Positions 29,469 to 38,955 of a DNA stretch of 64,000 nucleotides are shown piece by piece. A program made the translations under genes and the position numbers. Position 1 is the first letter of the stretch. The number at the start of each line of letters is the position of its first letter. The notes below the pieces were generated by a model. That model saw only the letters and a list, made by a program, of their open reading frames with translations, was not told the origin of the DNA and did no database searches. The stretch comes from Pseudomonas taetrolens (GTDB lineage: Bacteria; Pseudomonadota; Gammaproteobacteria; Pseudomonadales; Pseudomonadaceae): the NCBI RefSeq assembly GCF_900475285.1, contig NZ_LS483370.1:3610001-3674000 (forward strand), in the 5' to 3' direction.

Positions 29469-30059
29469 TTAACGGTCATCCTGGCTAGCTGCACGAGCAT
29501 ACGGCAAAGGACTTTCAGTCCCTTTTGACGCAGCTTGCTGGGCATGCTGGCGCAGGTAACCTGGCAAACGCTGATCGTGCCAGCCGGGTTGACCTTGCAA
29601 GACACCATTGGCCATCGGCCCTGTGCCTTGATCAGAGCTCTCGCTGTAATTGGCCAGTACCGCAGGACCTTTAGCCGTTGGAGCAGTCAGGCTTTGCTGG
29701 CTGTCTTGCTGTGCCAGCTGGGCGCCAGCGATTTCATCCTGGTTGTACAGTCTTACGCCTGCCAATACTGCAACTGTCACCGAAGCAGCGACGGCCAAAC
29801 GGCCAATAGTGCGCCACGGGCCACGTGCAACTTTGGCCGGAGTTTGCTCTTCGGCCAATGCAGCCGACACGGCAGATGCGATGTCCAGACGCGGAATCAG
29901 CAGGTCCTTGTGCATCACAGCACGGGCCACTTGGTAGCGAGACCAGGTGTCACGCGTTTGTGCATCGTCGAAGGCATTCAATACCCGACGTAGTTCCAGT
30001 TCGTCCGCTTCGTTATCCATCACCGCGGACAGCGATTCCTGCAGGGCTTCACGACTCAT
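29469..30059 (-). CDS. mucA: Anti-sigma factor MucA
   Basis: 196 residues from ATG 30059 (MSREALQESLSAVMDNEAD); the longer ORF overlaps algU and is not used. The N-terminal cytoplasmic anti-sigma domain covers about 1-80, one membrane segment about 85-103, and the rest is periplasmic. It holds AlgU inactive. The gene reads through without the truncations seen in mucoid isolates. It lies 31 bp after algU. Since algU is interrupted here, MucA may have no partner. Confidence 0.96.
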   Translation of the reverse strand: MSREALQESLSAVMDNEADELELRRVLNAFDDAQTRDTWSRYQVARAVMHKDLLIPRLDIASAVSAALAEEQTPAKVARGPWRTIGRLAVAASVTVAVLAGVRLYNQDEIAGAQLAQQDSQQSLTAPTAKGPAVLANYSESSDQGTGPMANGVLQGQPGWHDQRLPGYLRQHAQQAASKGTESPLPYARAASQDDR

Positions 30060-30090
30060 GGCGGTTCCTCTCTTGGCTGTCGCCGCTGTC

Positions 30091-30672
30091 TCAGTTTTCC
30101 TGCAACAACGGCTGCAGGGCTTTATCGATGGCTTCCCGAGCGCGGAAAATCCGGGAGCGCACGGTACCCACCGGACATTGCATGACGCTCGCAATATCCT
30201 CGTAACTCAGACCATCAAACTCACGTAAAGTTAACGCCGTTCGTAAGTCTTCTGGCAGTAACTGAATCGTGCGATGAACCGTACCCTCGATCTCATCCCG
30301 GAGCAGAGCGCGCTCCGGCGATTCGAGATCCTTAAGACCATGATCACCATCGTAAAATTCAGCGTCTTCAGAGCTGACATCACTGTCTGGTGGACGCCGA
30401 CCGCGTGATACCAGATAGTTTTTCGCCGTATTAATGGCGATGCGATACAGCCAAGTTTAAAAGGCACTGTCGCCGCGAAAATTGCCAAGGGCCCGGTAAG
30501 CCTTGATGAAGGCTTCTTGAGCCACGTCTTGGGCTTCATGGGTGTCGTGCACAAAACGCACGATCAACCCGAGAATTTTGTGCTGGTATTTCAGCACCAG
30601 CAGATCGAATGCGCGCTTGTCGCCACGCTGTACGCGCTCGACCAGCTGCTGATCCTCTTCCTGGGTTAGCAT
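30091..30672 (-). pseudogene. algU: Sigma factor AlgU (RpoE/sigma-22), interrupted by an in-frame stop codon
   Basis: The reading frame is 194 codons including the stop, exactly the AlgU length, and both halves match AlgU closely. Region 2 is DVAQEAFIKAYRALGNFRG and region 4 is LPEDLRTALTLREFDGLSYE. After Phe71 the codon that is Tyr (TAT/TAC) in the family is TAA (minus strand, + coordinates 30457-30459), followed in the same frame by TWLYRIAINTAKN. So it is a single nonsense substitution, not an indel. The 71-residue product lacks part of region 2 and all of region 4, so it should be inactive. ATG 30672 is preferred over GTG 30678. First gene of algU-mucA-mucB-mucD. Confidence 0.93.
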
Positions 30673-31185
30673 GAACACTCCTCATGGGACCAAGAGGAAG
30701 GTTGCTTTGCTAATTGAACAGACTTGCAAACATAGACTCGGGCTTTACGCAAAAGTTCTCTCCCCCCTGGCAAATTTCCTGCGCACTCGGATTTGGCACG
30801 CACGAAAACGCAGCTCGGGCATGGCCGGCTGCGTCGGTAATCTTGTCGTCAAATTCCGCCGCCGAAGTCGAAGTACAAACCCCGCATCGCATTCAACGCT
30901 GTTCTCCTGCATTCAGGGCAACCTTCTATGGAGCCCTTAGCCGTACGAAAAGTTCAAAAAAACGTACGAATTCAAACCCTAGGATGCCATGAGAATGCGG
31001 CTGGGCACGAGCCCCGCCAAGCCCTGAGGACCTTGCAGATTAATTGTGAAAACGGCATGCAGACGCTTCAAGTCTGAGGCACACTTCGTGCCCGCTGTAG
31101 TTTCACAATGCCACAAAGGCCCGGCTATTGTGCCGATCCCCCCCTCTATATACTAGTGGGCGCTTTTTTTGCGGACGTCAGAAGA
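30673..31185. other. Divergent algU/nadB intergenic region
   Basis: 513 bp without a gene on either strand. It holds the AlgU-type promoter and, close to nadB, a TATACT (31149-31154) that may be a -10 element with TTGTGC upstream. The rest shows no recognisable structure. Confidence 0.5.
30927..30955 (-). promoter_or_regulatory. AlgU-type autoregulatory promoter
   Basis: On the minus strand GAACTT, a 17-base spacer and TCCATA match the AlgU/RpoE consensus GAACTT-N16/17-TCCAA. It lies about 255 bp upstream of algU. AlgU autoregulation is known in P. aeruginosa. Confidence 0.75.
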
Positions 31186-32802
31186 ATGAGCCAACATTTT
31201 CAACATGATGTGCTGGTAATTGGCAGCGGTGCTGCCGGTTTGAGCCTTGCGCTCACCTTGCCCGGCCATATGCGTATTGCAGTCCTCAGCAAGGGCGACC
31301 TGGCCAATGGCTCGACGTTCTGGGCACAAGGTGGCGTGGCGGCTGTGCTGGACGACACCGACACGGTGCAATCCCACGTTGAAGACACCCTGAATGCCGG
31401 TGGCGGCCTGTGTCACGAGGACGCCGTGCGCTTTACCGTCGAACACAGCCGCGAAGCCATCCAGTGGCTGATCGACCAGGGCGTCCCCTTCACCCGTGAT
31501 GAACCTGCCGACCCCGAACAGCCCGGTTTCGAATTTCATCTGACCCGCGAGGGCGGCCACAGCCATCGGCGTATCATCCATGCCGCCGACGCGACAGGTG
31601 CAGCCATCTTCAAGACGCTGCTCGAGCAGGCACGGCAACGGCCGAACATCGAACTGCTTGAACAACGCGTCGCGGTCGACCTGATCACCGAACGGCGACT
31701 GGGCCTGGAAGGTGATCGCTGCCTGGGAGCCTATGTCCTCAACCGCGCCACTGGCGAAGTCGACACCTACGGTTCGCGCTTCACCATCCTGGCCTCGGGG
31801 GGGGCCGCCAAAGTGTATCTGTACACCAGCAATCCGGACGGCGCCTGCGGTGATGGCATCGCCATGGCCTGGCGCTCGGGTTGCCGTGTAGCGAATCTGG
31901 AATTCAATCAGTTCCATCCCACCTGCCTGTATCACCCTCAGGCCAAAAGCTTTCTGATCACTGAAGCCTTGCGGGGTGAAGGCGCCCATCTCAAGCTACC
32001 CAATGGCGAGCGCTTCATGCACCGTTTTGACCCACGCGGCGAACTGGCCCCGCGGGACATCGTGGCACGGGCCATCGACCATGAAATGAAGCGCTTGGGC
32101 ATTGATTGCGTTTATCTGGACATCAGCCATGAGTCCGAAACGTTCATCAAGACCCACTTCCCCACGGTGTACGAGCGCTGCCTTGCGTTCTCCATCGACA
32201 TCACCAAACAAGCAATTCCGGTGGTGCCCGCCGCGCATTACACCTGCGGCGGAGTGATGGTCGACGGCCATGGCCGCACCGACGTGCCGGGCTTGTATGC
32301 CATCGGCGAAACCAGCTTTACCGGCTTGCACGGAGCCAACCGGATGGCCAGCAATTCGCTGCTGGAGTGCTTCGTTTATGCCCGCTCCGCCGCAGCCGAC
32401 ATCCTCAGCCAGTTACCGGAGATTTCAATTCCGGTTGCCCTGCCTAGCTGGGATGCGAGTCAGGTCACGGACTCGGATGAAGACGTGATCATCGCCCACA
32501 ACTGGGATGAACTGCGGCGTTTCATGTGGGACTACGTGGGCATCGTGCGCACCAACAAACGCCTGCAACGTGCGCAACACCGCGTTCGCTTGCTGCTGGA
32601 TGAGATTGATGAGTTCTACAGCAACTATAAAGTGAGCCGCGACCTGATCGAGCTGCGCAACCTCGCCCAGGTTGCCGAGTTGATGATTCGCAGCGCAATG
32701 GCCAGAAAGGAATCTCGGGGATTGCATTACACCCTGGACTACCCGCACATGCTGCCCGAAGCGCTGGACACTATTCTGGTGCCAGCCACCTACGCCGACT
32801 GA
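31186..32802 (+). CDS. nadB: L-aspartate oxidase
   Basis: 538 residues from ATG 31186; upstream ORF extension to 31108 has no homology to NadB. It oxidises L-aspartate to iminoaspartate, the first step of de novo NAD synthesis. FAD-binding motif [13 protein letters not shown] at residues 12-24, succinate dehydrogenase-like active-site segments [16 protein letters not shown] (C-terminal part of the FAD domain) and a helical C-terminal domain. Divergent from algU, as in other pseudomonads. Its 3' end overlaps ygfX on the other strand by 32 bp. Confidence 0.96.
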   Translation: MSQHFQHDVLVIGSGAAGLSLALTLPGHMRIAVLSKGDLANGSTFWAQGGVAAVLDDTDTVQSHVEDTLNAGGGLCHEDAVRFTVEHSREAIQWLIDQGVPFTRDEPADPEQPGFEFHLTREGGHSHRRIIHAADATGAAIFKTLLEQARQRPNIELLEQRVAVDLITERRLGLEGDRCLGAYVLNRATGEVDTYGSRFTILASGGAAKVYLYTSNPDGACGDGIAMAWRSGCRVANLEFNQFHPTCLYHPQAKSFLITEALRGEGAHLKLPNGERFMHRFDPRGELAPRDIVARAIDHEMKRLGIDCVYLDISHESETFIKTHFPTVYERCLAFSIDITKQAIPVVPAAHYTCGGVMVDGHGRTDVPGLYAIGETSFTGLHGANRMASNSLLECFVYARSAAADILSQLPEISIPVALPSWDASQVTDSDEDVIIAHNWDELRRFMWDYVGIVRTNKRLQRAQHRVRLLLDEIDEFYSNYKVSRDLIELRNLAQVAELMIRSAMARKESRGLHYTLDYPHMLPEALDTILVPATYAD

Positions 32803-33223
32803 ACTTCAGTCGCACGCGCAAGCGCCGGTGCTGATCCGGCGCCAGCGCGTCGCGGGGAATACACACGGCCCGCACCCGCCACTCGCCACGCAAGCGAAAT
32901 CGCACGATCACGGCCCAGGGCAGCGCCAGACTGTCGCGGCGCAATTGTACCGGCTGCCAACCATTGCCCCGGCTGTACAGCTGCCAGCCATCCGCATCAT
33001 GGCGCAAACCGGTAAAGGCATTCTCATGCGTCAATCGAATGTGCCGAGGAAGGGTCCAGACCCCATGCAGCAGACACAACAAAACCCCGAGCACATGTGC
33101 CCAGAAAGGAACCGCCAAAAGGTAAATGGAGATCAGCGCCAGCGTCTGGGCTGCAAGATAGGCCGCCAGCAATTGCCCCGAGGCATGCCAGCGGCACTCG
33201 AAACACTTACTTGGGCTGGACAC
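32771..33223 (-). CDS. YgfX-like membrane protein
   Basis: 150 residues. Two close membrane segments around residues 17-36 and 40-57, then a soluble C-terminal part rich in Arg. N-terminal [12 protein letters not shown] is typical of the YgfX (CptA) family, whose E. coli member forms a unit with YgfY/SdhE. Its start overlaps the end of sdhE by 17 bp. The function in Pseudomonas is not established; the E. coli protein has been described as a toxin acting on cell shape. Confidence 0.82.
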   Translation of the reverse strand: MSSPSKCFECRWHASGQLLAAYLAAQTLALISIYLLAVPFWAHVLGVLLCLLHGVWTLPRHIRLTHENAFTGLRHDADGWQLYSRGNGWQPVQLRRDSLALPWAVIVRFRLRGEWRVRAVCIPRDALAPDQHRRLRVRLKFSRRRWLAPE

Positions 33224-33461
33224 GATCCAGAATCATCCGGACCATGCGCTGCAGCTCAGGGTCCTCGGACTCGGAGCGTTCCATGAACCAGCCGAACATG
33301 TCCTGGTCTTCGCACTCGAGCAGTTTGCGATAGCATTCACGGTCCACGTCATTCAAGGTGGCATACACCTCCTTGACGAAAGGTACCAGCAACACGTCCA
33401 GCTCAAGCATGCCGCGACGGCTGTGCCAATAGAGACGATTGAGTTCTACATCTTCGACCAT
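33207..33461 (-). CDS. sdhE: FAD assembly factor SdhE (YgfY)
   Basis: 84 residues with the family motif RGMLELD (the RGxxE part is needed for flavinylation). SdhE helps attach FAD covalently to succinate dehydrogenase SdhA. Helical, cytoplasmic, no signal. It is the first gene of the sdhE-ygfX pair and divergent from ygfZ, the same neighbourhood as in P. aeruginosa and E. coli. Confidence 0.94.
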   Translation of the reverse strand: MVEDVELNRLYWHSRRGMLELDVLLVPFVKEVYATLNDVDRECYRKLLECEDQDMFGWFMERSESEDPELQRMVRMILDRVQPK

Positions 33462-33609
33462 GGAGCGCTCCTCAAATAGAGCGCAAGTATACAGACCGAT
33501 CAGTCTTAGAACAGTCGGCTTTGGTCGGCCCCGTCGATCCTTTGTGAACTACCCATTTGCTAGGCGCACCTCTATGATGTGTCTCAGACTTTATTACCTG
33601 CGATGACTC

Positions 33610-34554
33610 ATGGCCGACTCTGCTTTTTTCTGCACCCTGAACCACGAAGGTGTTCTTGCTGTTCGCGGCAACGACGCCAGCAAGTTTTTGCAGGGGCAGC
33701 TGACCTGCAATCTCAACTACCTGAGCGAAACACGCTCCAGTCTTGGTGCTCGCTGTACGCAAAAAGGTCGCATGCAATCCAGCTTTCGCATTGTGCTTGA
33801 AGCCGATGGCTGCTTGCTGGCGATGGCGCGAGAGCTGGTTGAGCCACAGTTGGCTGACCTCAAGAAGTACGCAGTTTTCTCCAAGTCCAAACTGACGGAC
33901 GACAGCGACAACTGGGTGCGCTTTGGCCTCAGCCAGGCAGACGCGACACTGGTAAGCCTGGGTATCCAGCTACCTGCCGAAACCGACAGCGTCGCACGGG
34001 CCAATGGCCTGATTGCGGTACGCGCCTCAGCCGGGCGAGCGGAGTTGTGGGGGCCGATTGAGCAGGCCGAAAGCCTGCTCCAGCACTTGAAAACACAACT
34101 GCCCGAAGCCGACCTCAATCAATGGCTGCTCGGTCAGGTGCGTGCCGGGATCGGCCAGGTCATGGGCCAGACCCGTGAGCTGTTCATCCCGCAGATGCTT
34201 AACCTGCAAGCCGTGGGCGGTGTCAGCTTCAAAAAAGGCTGTTATACCGGTCAGGAAATCGTCGCGCGCATGCAGTATCTGGGCAAGCTCAAACGTCACC
34301 TCTACCGTTTGTCGCTCAACTCGGACAGCCCCCTTCCCGCACCGGGAACCCCCCTGTTTATACCCACTCACAGCAGTCCTATAGGCGAAGTGGTGATTGC
34401 CGCTCACGCTGAACAGGGCATCGAGTTGCTGGCCGTCCTGACCTCCGATGCCGCACAAGCGGGCGACATCCACGTGGGAGACGTGCAAGGCCCTGAGCTT
34501 TCGCTGCTTGATCTGCCGTATCAACTGGACCGCGATCGCGAAATCCAGCGCTGA
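33610..34554 (+). CDS. ygfZ: Folate-binding Fe-S cluster protein YgfZ
   Basis: 314 residues. The signature KKGCYTGQEIVARMQYLG contains the conserved K-G-C-Y-x-G-Q-E, and the fold is related to GcvT. YgfZ acts with tetrahydrofolate in synthesis or repair of certain Fe-S enzymes such as MiaB. Divergent from sdhE with 148 bp between. Confidence 0.94.
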   Translation: MADSAFFCTLNHEGVLAVRGNDASKFLQGQLTCNLNYLSETRSSLGARCTQKGRMQSSFRIVLEADGCLLAMARELVEPQLADLKKYAVFSKSKLTDDSDNWVRFGLSQADATLVSLGIQLPAETDSVARANGLIAVRASAGRAELWGPIEQAESLLQHLKTQLPEADLNQWLLGQVRAGIGQVMGQTRELFIPQMLNLQAVGGVSFKKGCYTGQEIVARMQYLGKLKRHLYRLSLNSDSPLPAPGTPLFIPTHSSPIGEVVIAAHAEQGIELLAVLTSDAAQAGDIHVGDVQGPELSLLDLPYQLDRDREIQR

Positions 34555-34581
34555 CTGTCACGCCTTGAAGGCAACACCCAA

Positions 34582-34641
34582 GGGTCTCCTGGTGTTTCAT
34601 CGCAGGCTGCATTGCGGCCACGATGAAACGCCAACAGAGCC
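34582..34641. repeat. 60-bp imperfect inverted repeat
   Basis: GTGTTTCATCG and CGATGAAACGC pair around GGCTGCATTGCGGCC. A structure with the same layout and shared core (GTTTC, GGCT, GC-GCC, AAAC, CAACAG) occurs at 63373-63432. It sits in the gap between ygfZ and the HDOD gene. Confidence 0.55.
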
Positions 34642-34653
34642 TGGAGAGCAAAA

Positions 34654-35475
34654 ATGAACACGCTGGCGCATAAAGTCCAGATGGACTTGATCAAGGCCAT
34701 CAACAACGACGATCTGGTCTTGCCCACGCTACCTGAAGTGGCGTTGAATATTCGCAAGGCTGCAGAAAACCCTGAAGTGAATGTCGGCCACCTGAGCAAA
34801 GTCATCGGCCGGGATACTGCCCTGACAGCGCGCATGATCAAGGTGGTCAACAGCCCGCTGCTCCGCGCCATCAACGAAGTCACCAATCTGCATACAGCCA
34901 TCACCCGCCTGGGCGTCGATTACAGCAGCAATCTGGCGATTGGCCTGGTCATGGAGCAAATATTCCATGCCCGCTCGGAAGCAGTAGAAAAGAAAATGCG
35001 CGACGTGTGGCGTCAAAGCCTGGAAGTCGCCGGCATTTGTTACACCCTGTGCCGCCGCCATACCTCACTCAAGCCTGACCAGGCAGCACTCGGCGGGCTG
35101 GTGCATCAAATCGGCGTACTGCCCATCCTGACCTACGCCGAAGAGCACAATGAACTGCTCTCTGACCCGGTTTCACTGAATCACGTGATCGAGAGCATTC
35201 ACCCACTGATCGGCGACAAACTGCTCGCGGTCTGGGAGTTCCCGGAAATGCTGCTGACGATTCCTGGCCGGTACCTGGACTTTACCCGTCAATCCAAAAC
35301 CATTGACTACATCGACCTGGTGCAAATCGCGACGGTATTCATTGATCAGACACGCCAGGTACCTTGCACCGGCGTCGAGCTCAGCACCCTGCCTGCCTTC
35401 AAAAAACTGGGCATCGAGGCTGAATGCCAAAGCTTTCTGGAGGAGCTGAACTCCGCACGCGGCATGTTTATCTAA
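34654..35475 (+). CDS. HDOD domain protein
   Basis: 273 residues, almost entirely one HDOD domain (about 20-215): LPTLPEVALNIRKAAENPEV, VIGRDTALTARMIKVVNSP and LGGLVHQIGVLPILTYAEEH. HDOD proteins are degenerate HD relatives without phosphodiesterase activity and act in signalling, often binding partners or cyclic dinucleotides. No further domain is present. ATG 34654 follows GGAGAGC. Convergent with tctE. Target unknown. Confidence 0.9.
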   Translation: MNTLAHKVQMDLIKAINNDDLVLPTLPEVALNIRKAAENPEVNVGHLSKVIGRDTALTARMIKVVNSPLLRAINEVTNLHTAITRLGVDYSSNLAIGLVMEQIFHARSEAVEKKMRDVWRQSLEVAGICYTLCRRHTSLKPDQAALGGLVHQIGVLPILTYAEEHNELLSDPVSLNHVIESIHPLIGDKLLAVWEFPEMLLTIPGRYLDFTRQSKTIDYIDLVQIATVFIDQTRQVPCTGVELSTLPAFKKLGIEAECQSFLEELNSARGMFI

Positions 35476-35487
35476 CCTTCGACACAA

Positions 35488-36894
35488 TCAACCTTGCTGG
35501 CGTCCCCCATTCGCCGGCACGAAACTTACCCGTACTTTCAGCCCTCCTTTCGCGCCATCGTGCAGGCTGATTTGCGCCAGATGTGCACGGCCGATTTCCC
35601 CGACGATCGCCAACCCCAGCCCCGCGCCAGTCACCTGTTGATGCCCCCGGTAAAAACGCTCGAATACTCGCTCGCGGTCTTCAAAAGGAATACCCGGGCC
35701 ATCATCTTCGACTTCCAGGATCGCGGGCAAGCTGACTCGCAGGATCACATTGCCCCCGACCGGCGTGTGGGCCAGAGCGTTGTCCACCAGATTGCTCAGC
35801 AACTCATGCAACAAGATAGGCTCGCCGTGCAGCCAGACAGGCTGGTCGGCCTCGAGTGCCAATGCAACACCCCGCGCATGGGCCAGCGGTGCCATGGCCA
35901 TGCCCAGCTCACGGGCCAATTGACTGAGGTCGAGTAACTGCGCTCGTCCTTCAGCGATGGCTCGCGCGCCATTCTCTATACGGGCCAGCGACAGCAATTG
36001 ATTCGCCAACTGAGTCAAACGATCGGTGTCTTGCACCGCCTGTTCGAGGGTGTTGCGCCAAGTCTGCGGTTCATGTGCGCGCAAGCCCAGTTCGAGCCTG
36101 GCCTTGAGTACCGCCAACGGAGTACGCAGTTCATGCGCGGCATCGGCAATAAACTGCGCCTGGCGCTCAAATTGCCCGCGCAAGCGTTCGGTAAAGTGAT
36201 TGATCGCCCGCACCAGCGGTCGCAGTTCGCGCTGCACCGATACCGCAGGCAAGGCACGCAGGTCATCGGGCTCACGCTCTTCGACGGCCGTGCGCAAACG
36301 CTCCAGTGGACGTAACGCGGCACTAACGGCAAACCACACCACCAACAGCGCGCCGAACCCCAGCATACCCAGGCGCAACAGGGTATCGGCCATTAAACTG
36401 CGCGCCATCGCCACGCGTGCTTCGTCGGTTTCGGCGACGCGGATTTCTGCCATGCCATTCATCTCGGGCTCAGTAACGGCCTTGAGCAGACTCACGACGC
36501 GCACGTTTTGCCCTTGGTACTGGCCATCATAAAAACGTGCCAGAGCCGGGTAGTCATCAGTGCGCAATGTACCGGGTGGTGGCGCAGGCAAGTTCTCGTA
36601 GCCCGATATCAGTCGCTGGTGAATATCATTGACCTGATAGTAAATCCGCCCGGCGCTATCGTAGGCAAAGGTATCGAGCGCAACGTAGGGGACGTCCGCA
36701 CTCAAACTGCCGTCGCGTTGCGACAAACCGGCGGCGATGGTTCGTGCGGACGCCAGCAACGTTCTGTCATAGGCCGTATCGGCCGCTTCACGCCCATTGA
36801 AATAGGCACTCAGCCCGCTGGCCAGCATCAATACCACCATCAACAGCGTCAGGTTCCAGAGCAACCCCCAACGCAAACTGTCGAGTTTATGCAT
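35488..36894 (-). CDS. tctE: Sensor histidine kinase, TctE type
   Basis: 468 residues. N-terminal membrane segment about 11-30, a periplasmic 2CSK_N-type sensor region, a second membrane segment about 170-190, HAMP-like linker, then H box DAAHELRTPLAVLKARLEL, and ATPase motifs (VEDDGPGIPFEDRERVFERFYRG is the G1/F region, G2 GAGLGLAIVGE). Overlaps tctD by 8 bp. With the divergent tctC it probably senses a tricarboxylate or similar acid. Confidence 0.9.
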   Translation of the reverse strand: MHKLDSLRWGLLWNLTLLMVVLMLASGLSAYFNGREAADTAYDRTLLASARTIAAGLSQRDGSLSADVPYVALDTFAYDSAGRIYYQVNDIHQRLISGYENLPAPPPGTLRTDDYPALARFYDGQYQGQNVRVVSLLKAVTEPEMNGMAEIRVAETDEARVAMARSLMADTLLRLGMLGFGALLVVWFAVSAALRPLERLRTAVEEREPDDLRALPAVSVQRELRPLVRAINHFTERLRGQFERQAQFIADAAHELRTPLAVLKARLELGLRAHEPQTWRNTLEQAVQDTDRLTQLANQLLSLARIENGARAIAEGRAQLLDLSQLARELGMAMAPLAHARGVALALEADQPVWLHGEPILLHELLSNLVDNALAHTPVGGNVILRVSLPAILEVEDDGPGIPFEDRERVFERFYRGHQQVTGAGLGLAIVGEIGRAHLAQISLHDGAKGGLKVRVSFVPANGGRQQG

Positions 36895-37567
36895 CGCGGC
36901 CTTCCAGCAAATACCCCAAGCCCCGGAAGGTCACGATCGCAACGGCCTGACCATCGAGTTTTTTGCGTAATCGATGAATATAGATCTCGATGGCATCAGC
37001 ACTCGCCTCTTCGTCCAGACCGAACACTTGAGCCGCCAGTTGCTCCTTGCTCATCACCCTGCCCGGCCGCGCGATCAATGCCTCCAGCACGGCCTGCTCT
37101 CGCGAAGTCAGGGTCAATAGATCATCACCCAGAGAGAAACGTCGAGTACCAAGATCGTATACCAGCGCTCCGCAGCGCTGCTGCCGTTCGCCCCCCAGTA
37201 CAGTGCGACGCAACAGGGCTTTGACCCGGGCCTCCAGCTCTGTCAGTTCAAACGGCTTGGCCAGGTAATCATCGGCACCGAGATTGAGCCCGTGAACCCT
37301 GTCCTTGACGTCACTGCGGGCAGTCAGCATCAACACCGGCAGGGTTTTGCCACGAGCACGCAAACGGGCCAGCACCTCAAAACCATCCATGCGCGGCAAC
37401 CCCACATCCAGGATGGCCAGCGCATATTCTTCGCTGCTCAAGGCCAGATCCGCAGCGACCCCATCGTGCAGCACATCCACGGTCAAGCTGGTCCCTTTCA
37501 AGGCTTGGGCAATACTGTCGGCCAACTGCGGCTGGTCTTCGACCAAAAGAACACGCATGGGATTCAC
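36887..37567 (-). CDS. tctD: OmpR-family response regulator, TctD type
   Basis: 226 residues: receiver domain with LLVEDQP and phosphoacceptor Asp51 in LAILDVGLPRMDGF, then a winged-helix DNA-binding domain ending EIYIHRLRKKLDG. First gene of the leftward tctD-tctE pair and divergent from a TctC-type binding protein gene, which is its likely target. Confidence 0.92.
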   Translation of the reverse strand: MNPMRVLLVEDQPQLADSIAQALKGTSLTVDVLHDGVAADLALSSEEYALAILDVGLPRMDGFEVLARLRARGKTLPVLMLTARSDVKDRVHGLNLGADDYLAKPFELTELEARVKALLRRTVLGGERQQRCGALVYDLGTRRFSLGDDLLTLTSREQAVLEALIARPGRVMSKEQLAAQVFGLDEEASADAIEIYIHRLRKKLDGQAVAIVTFRGLGYLLEGRDA

Positions 37568-37795
37568 CTCATCTTTTTTTGTGTGGGCCAGGCCCTTCTA
37601 TGCGCGGAGTGTACAGACGGCAGACGGGCTGTGAAGCCTGAAAACAGGGAAAGACAACTGAAAGGTTAGTGAAAGGTTGGCCGTCTAGGATCCCGCAAAA
37701 GACAGTTACAATCACGGCAGCTACGTCCCTGTAACGGTCCGAAAAACGCCTCGATGCGTTTTCGCCAATAAGAACAATAACGGAGCACACCCCGC

Positions 37796-37891
37796 ATGCT
37801 GATTCTTCAGCCCACAAGCCGCCCTTCTGTTCTCCGCGCATCCACTCGACAAGTACGCCCACGTTTCGCTGCCCCGGCGAACACGATATGA
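37796..37891 (+). CDS. Small leader ORF coupled to tctC
   Basis: 31 codons (MLILQPTSRPSVLRAS...), too short for usual gene calls. GGAG stands ten bases before its ATG and its TGA overlaps the tctC ATG (ATGA). tctC itself has no good ribosome site, so translation may depend on this ORF. No homology is claimed; it may be only a leader. The rest of the 320-bp gap to tctD shows no other gene. Confidence 0.35.
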   Translation: MLILQPTSRPSVLRASTRQVRPRFAAPANTI

Positions 37892-38868
37892 ATGCATCCG
37901 TGCGCATCCTGGCCATCACCGCCTGCTGCTTGTTCAGCGGTTATTCAATGGCCGAGCCCACACACCCCGAGTGCATTGCTCCGGCGTCACCCGGCGGCAG
38001 TTTTGACCTGACCTGCACACTGGTGCAAAAGGCACTGAGCCATGAAAAGCTGCTCACCACCCCTATGCGCATTACGTATATGCCCGGTGGTGTAGGGGCC
38101 GTTGCGTACAACGCCGTGGTTGCACAGCGCCCGGCTGAAGGCGGTACATTGGTGACCTGGTCCAGCGGATCGCTGCTTAATCTGGCGCAAGGCAAGTTCG
38201 GGCGCTTCGATGAAAACGCCGTACGCTGGCTCGCGGCGGTGGTCACCAGTTACGGTGCAATCGCAGTAAAAAACGATTCGCCCTACCAAAACCTCGATGA
38301 TCTGGTTCAAGCACTCAAAAAAGACCCGAGCAAAGTGGCGATCGGCTCCAGCGGTACAGTCGGCGGCCAGGACTGGATGCAGGCGGCCCTGATCGCCAAA
38401 GCGGCAGGCATCAGCCCCCGCGACTTGCGATACGTTGCGCTCGAAGGCGGCGGTGAAATTGCCACGGCGTTGCTGGGCGGTCATATCCAGGTGGGCAGCA
38501 CCGATATTTCCGATTCAATGCCGCACATCCAGAGTGGCGAGATGCGCCTGCTGGCCGTGTTCGCCGATGAGCGTCTCAGCGACCCCGAGATGAAAGATAT
38601 TCCGACGGCCAAAGAGCAAGGCTACGACATCGTCTGGCCCGTGGTTCGCGGCTTCTATATGGGGCCCAAAGTCAGCGACGAAGATTACGCCTGGTGGAAA
38701 GCTGCTTTCGACTGGTTACTGGCCTCCCGGGCATTCGCAGAAATGCGCTCCCAGAGTGAGTTTTTCCCATTCGCAATGACCGGTTCCGAACTCGACACCT
38801 ACGTGAAACAACAGGTGGCCGACTATAAAACCCTGGCCGTTGAATTCGGCCTGATCAACCATCGCTGA
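37888..38868 (+). CDS. tctC: Tripartite tricarboxylate transporter binding protein, TctC type
   Basis: 326 residues. Signal peptide of about 22 residues (ITACCLFSGYSMAE), then a Bug-family periplasmic binding domain: APASPGGSFDLTC at the ligand loop, GSSGTVGGQDWMQA and GGGEIATALLGGHIQVG. It should capture an organic acid for a TctA/TctB membrane pair, but neither gene follows; an AbrB-family gene does. Divergent from tctDE. Confidence 0.9.
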   Translation: MNASVRILAITACCLFSGYSMAEPTHPECIAPASPGGSFDLTCTLVQKALSHEKLLTTPMRITYMPGGVGAVAYNAVVAQRPAEGGTLVTWSSGSLLNLAQGKFGRFDENAVRWLAAVVTSYGAIAVKNDSPYQNLDDLVQALKKDPSKVAIGSSGTVGGQDWMQAALIAKAAGISPRDLRYVALEGGGEIATALLGGHIQVGSTDISDSMPHIQSGEMRLLAVFADERLSDPEMKDIPTAKEQGYDIVWPVVRGFYMGPKVSDEDYAWWKAAFDWLLASRAFAEMRSQSEFFPFAMTGSELDTYVKQQVADYKTLAVEFGLINHR

Positions 38869-38955
38869 TCGCCGACAGCTTGCCTCAGGAGTAACCCATG
38901 CTGTTGCGCTGCAAGGTTGTCGCCCGACAACCGATCGCCTGTACCAACCCGTGCC

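Noticed and set aside
30231..30554. Separate open frame in the algU region read out of frame
   Set aside because: It is a different frame over the algU 3' half; the AlgU frame itself continues without shift after the TAA.
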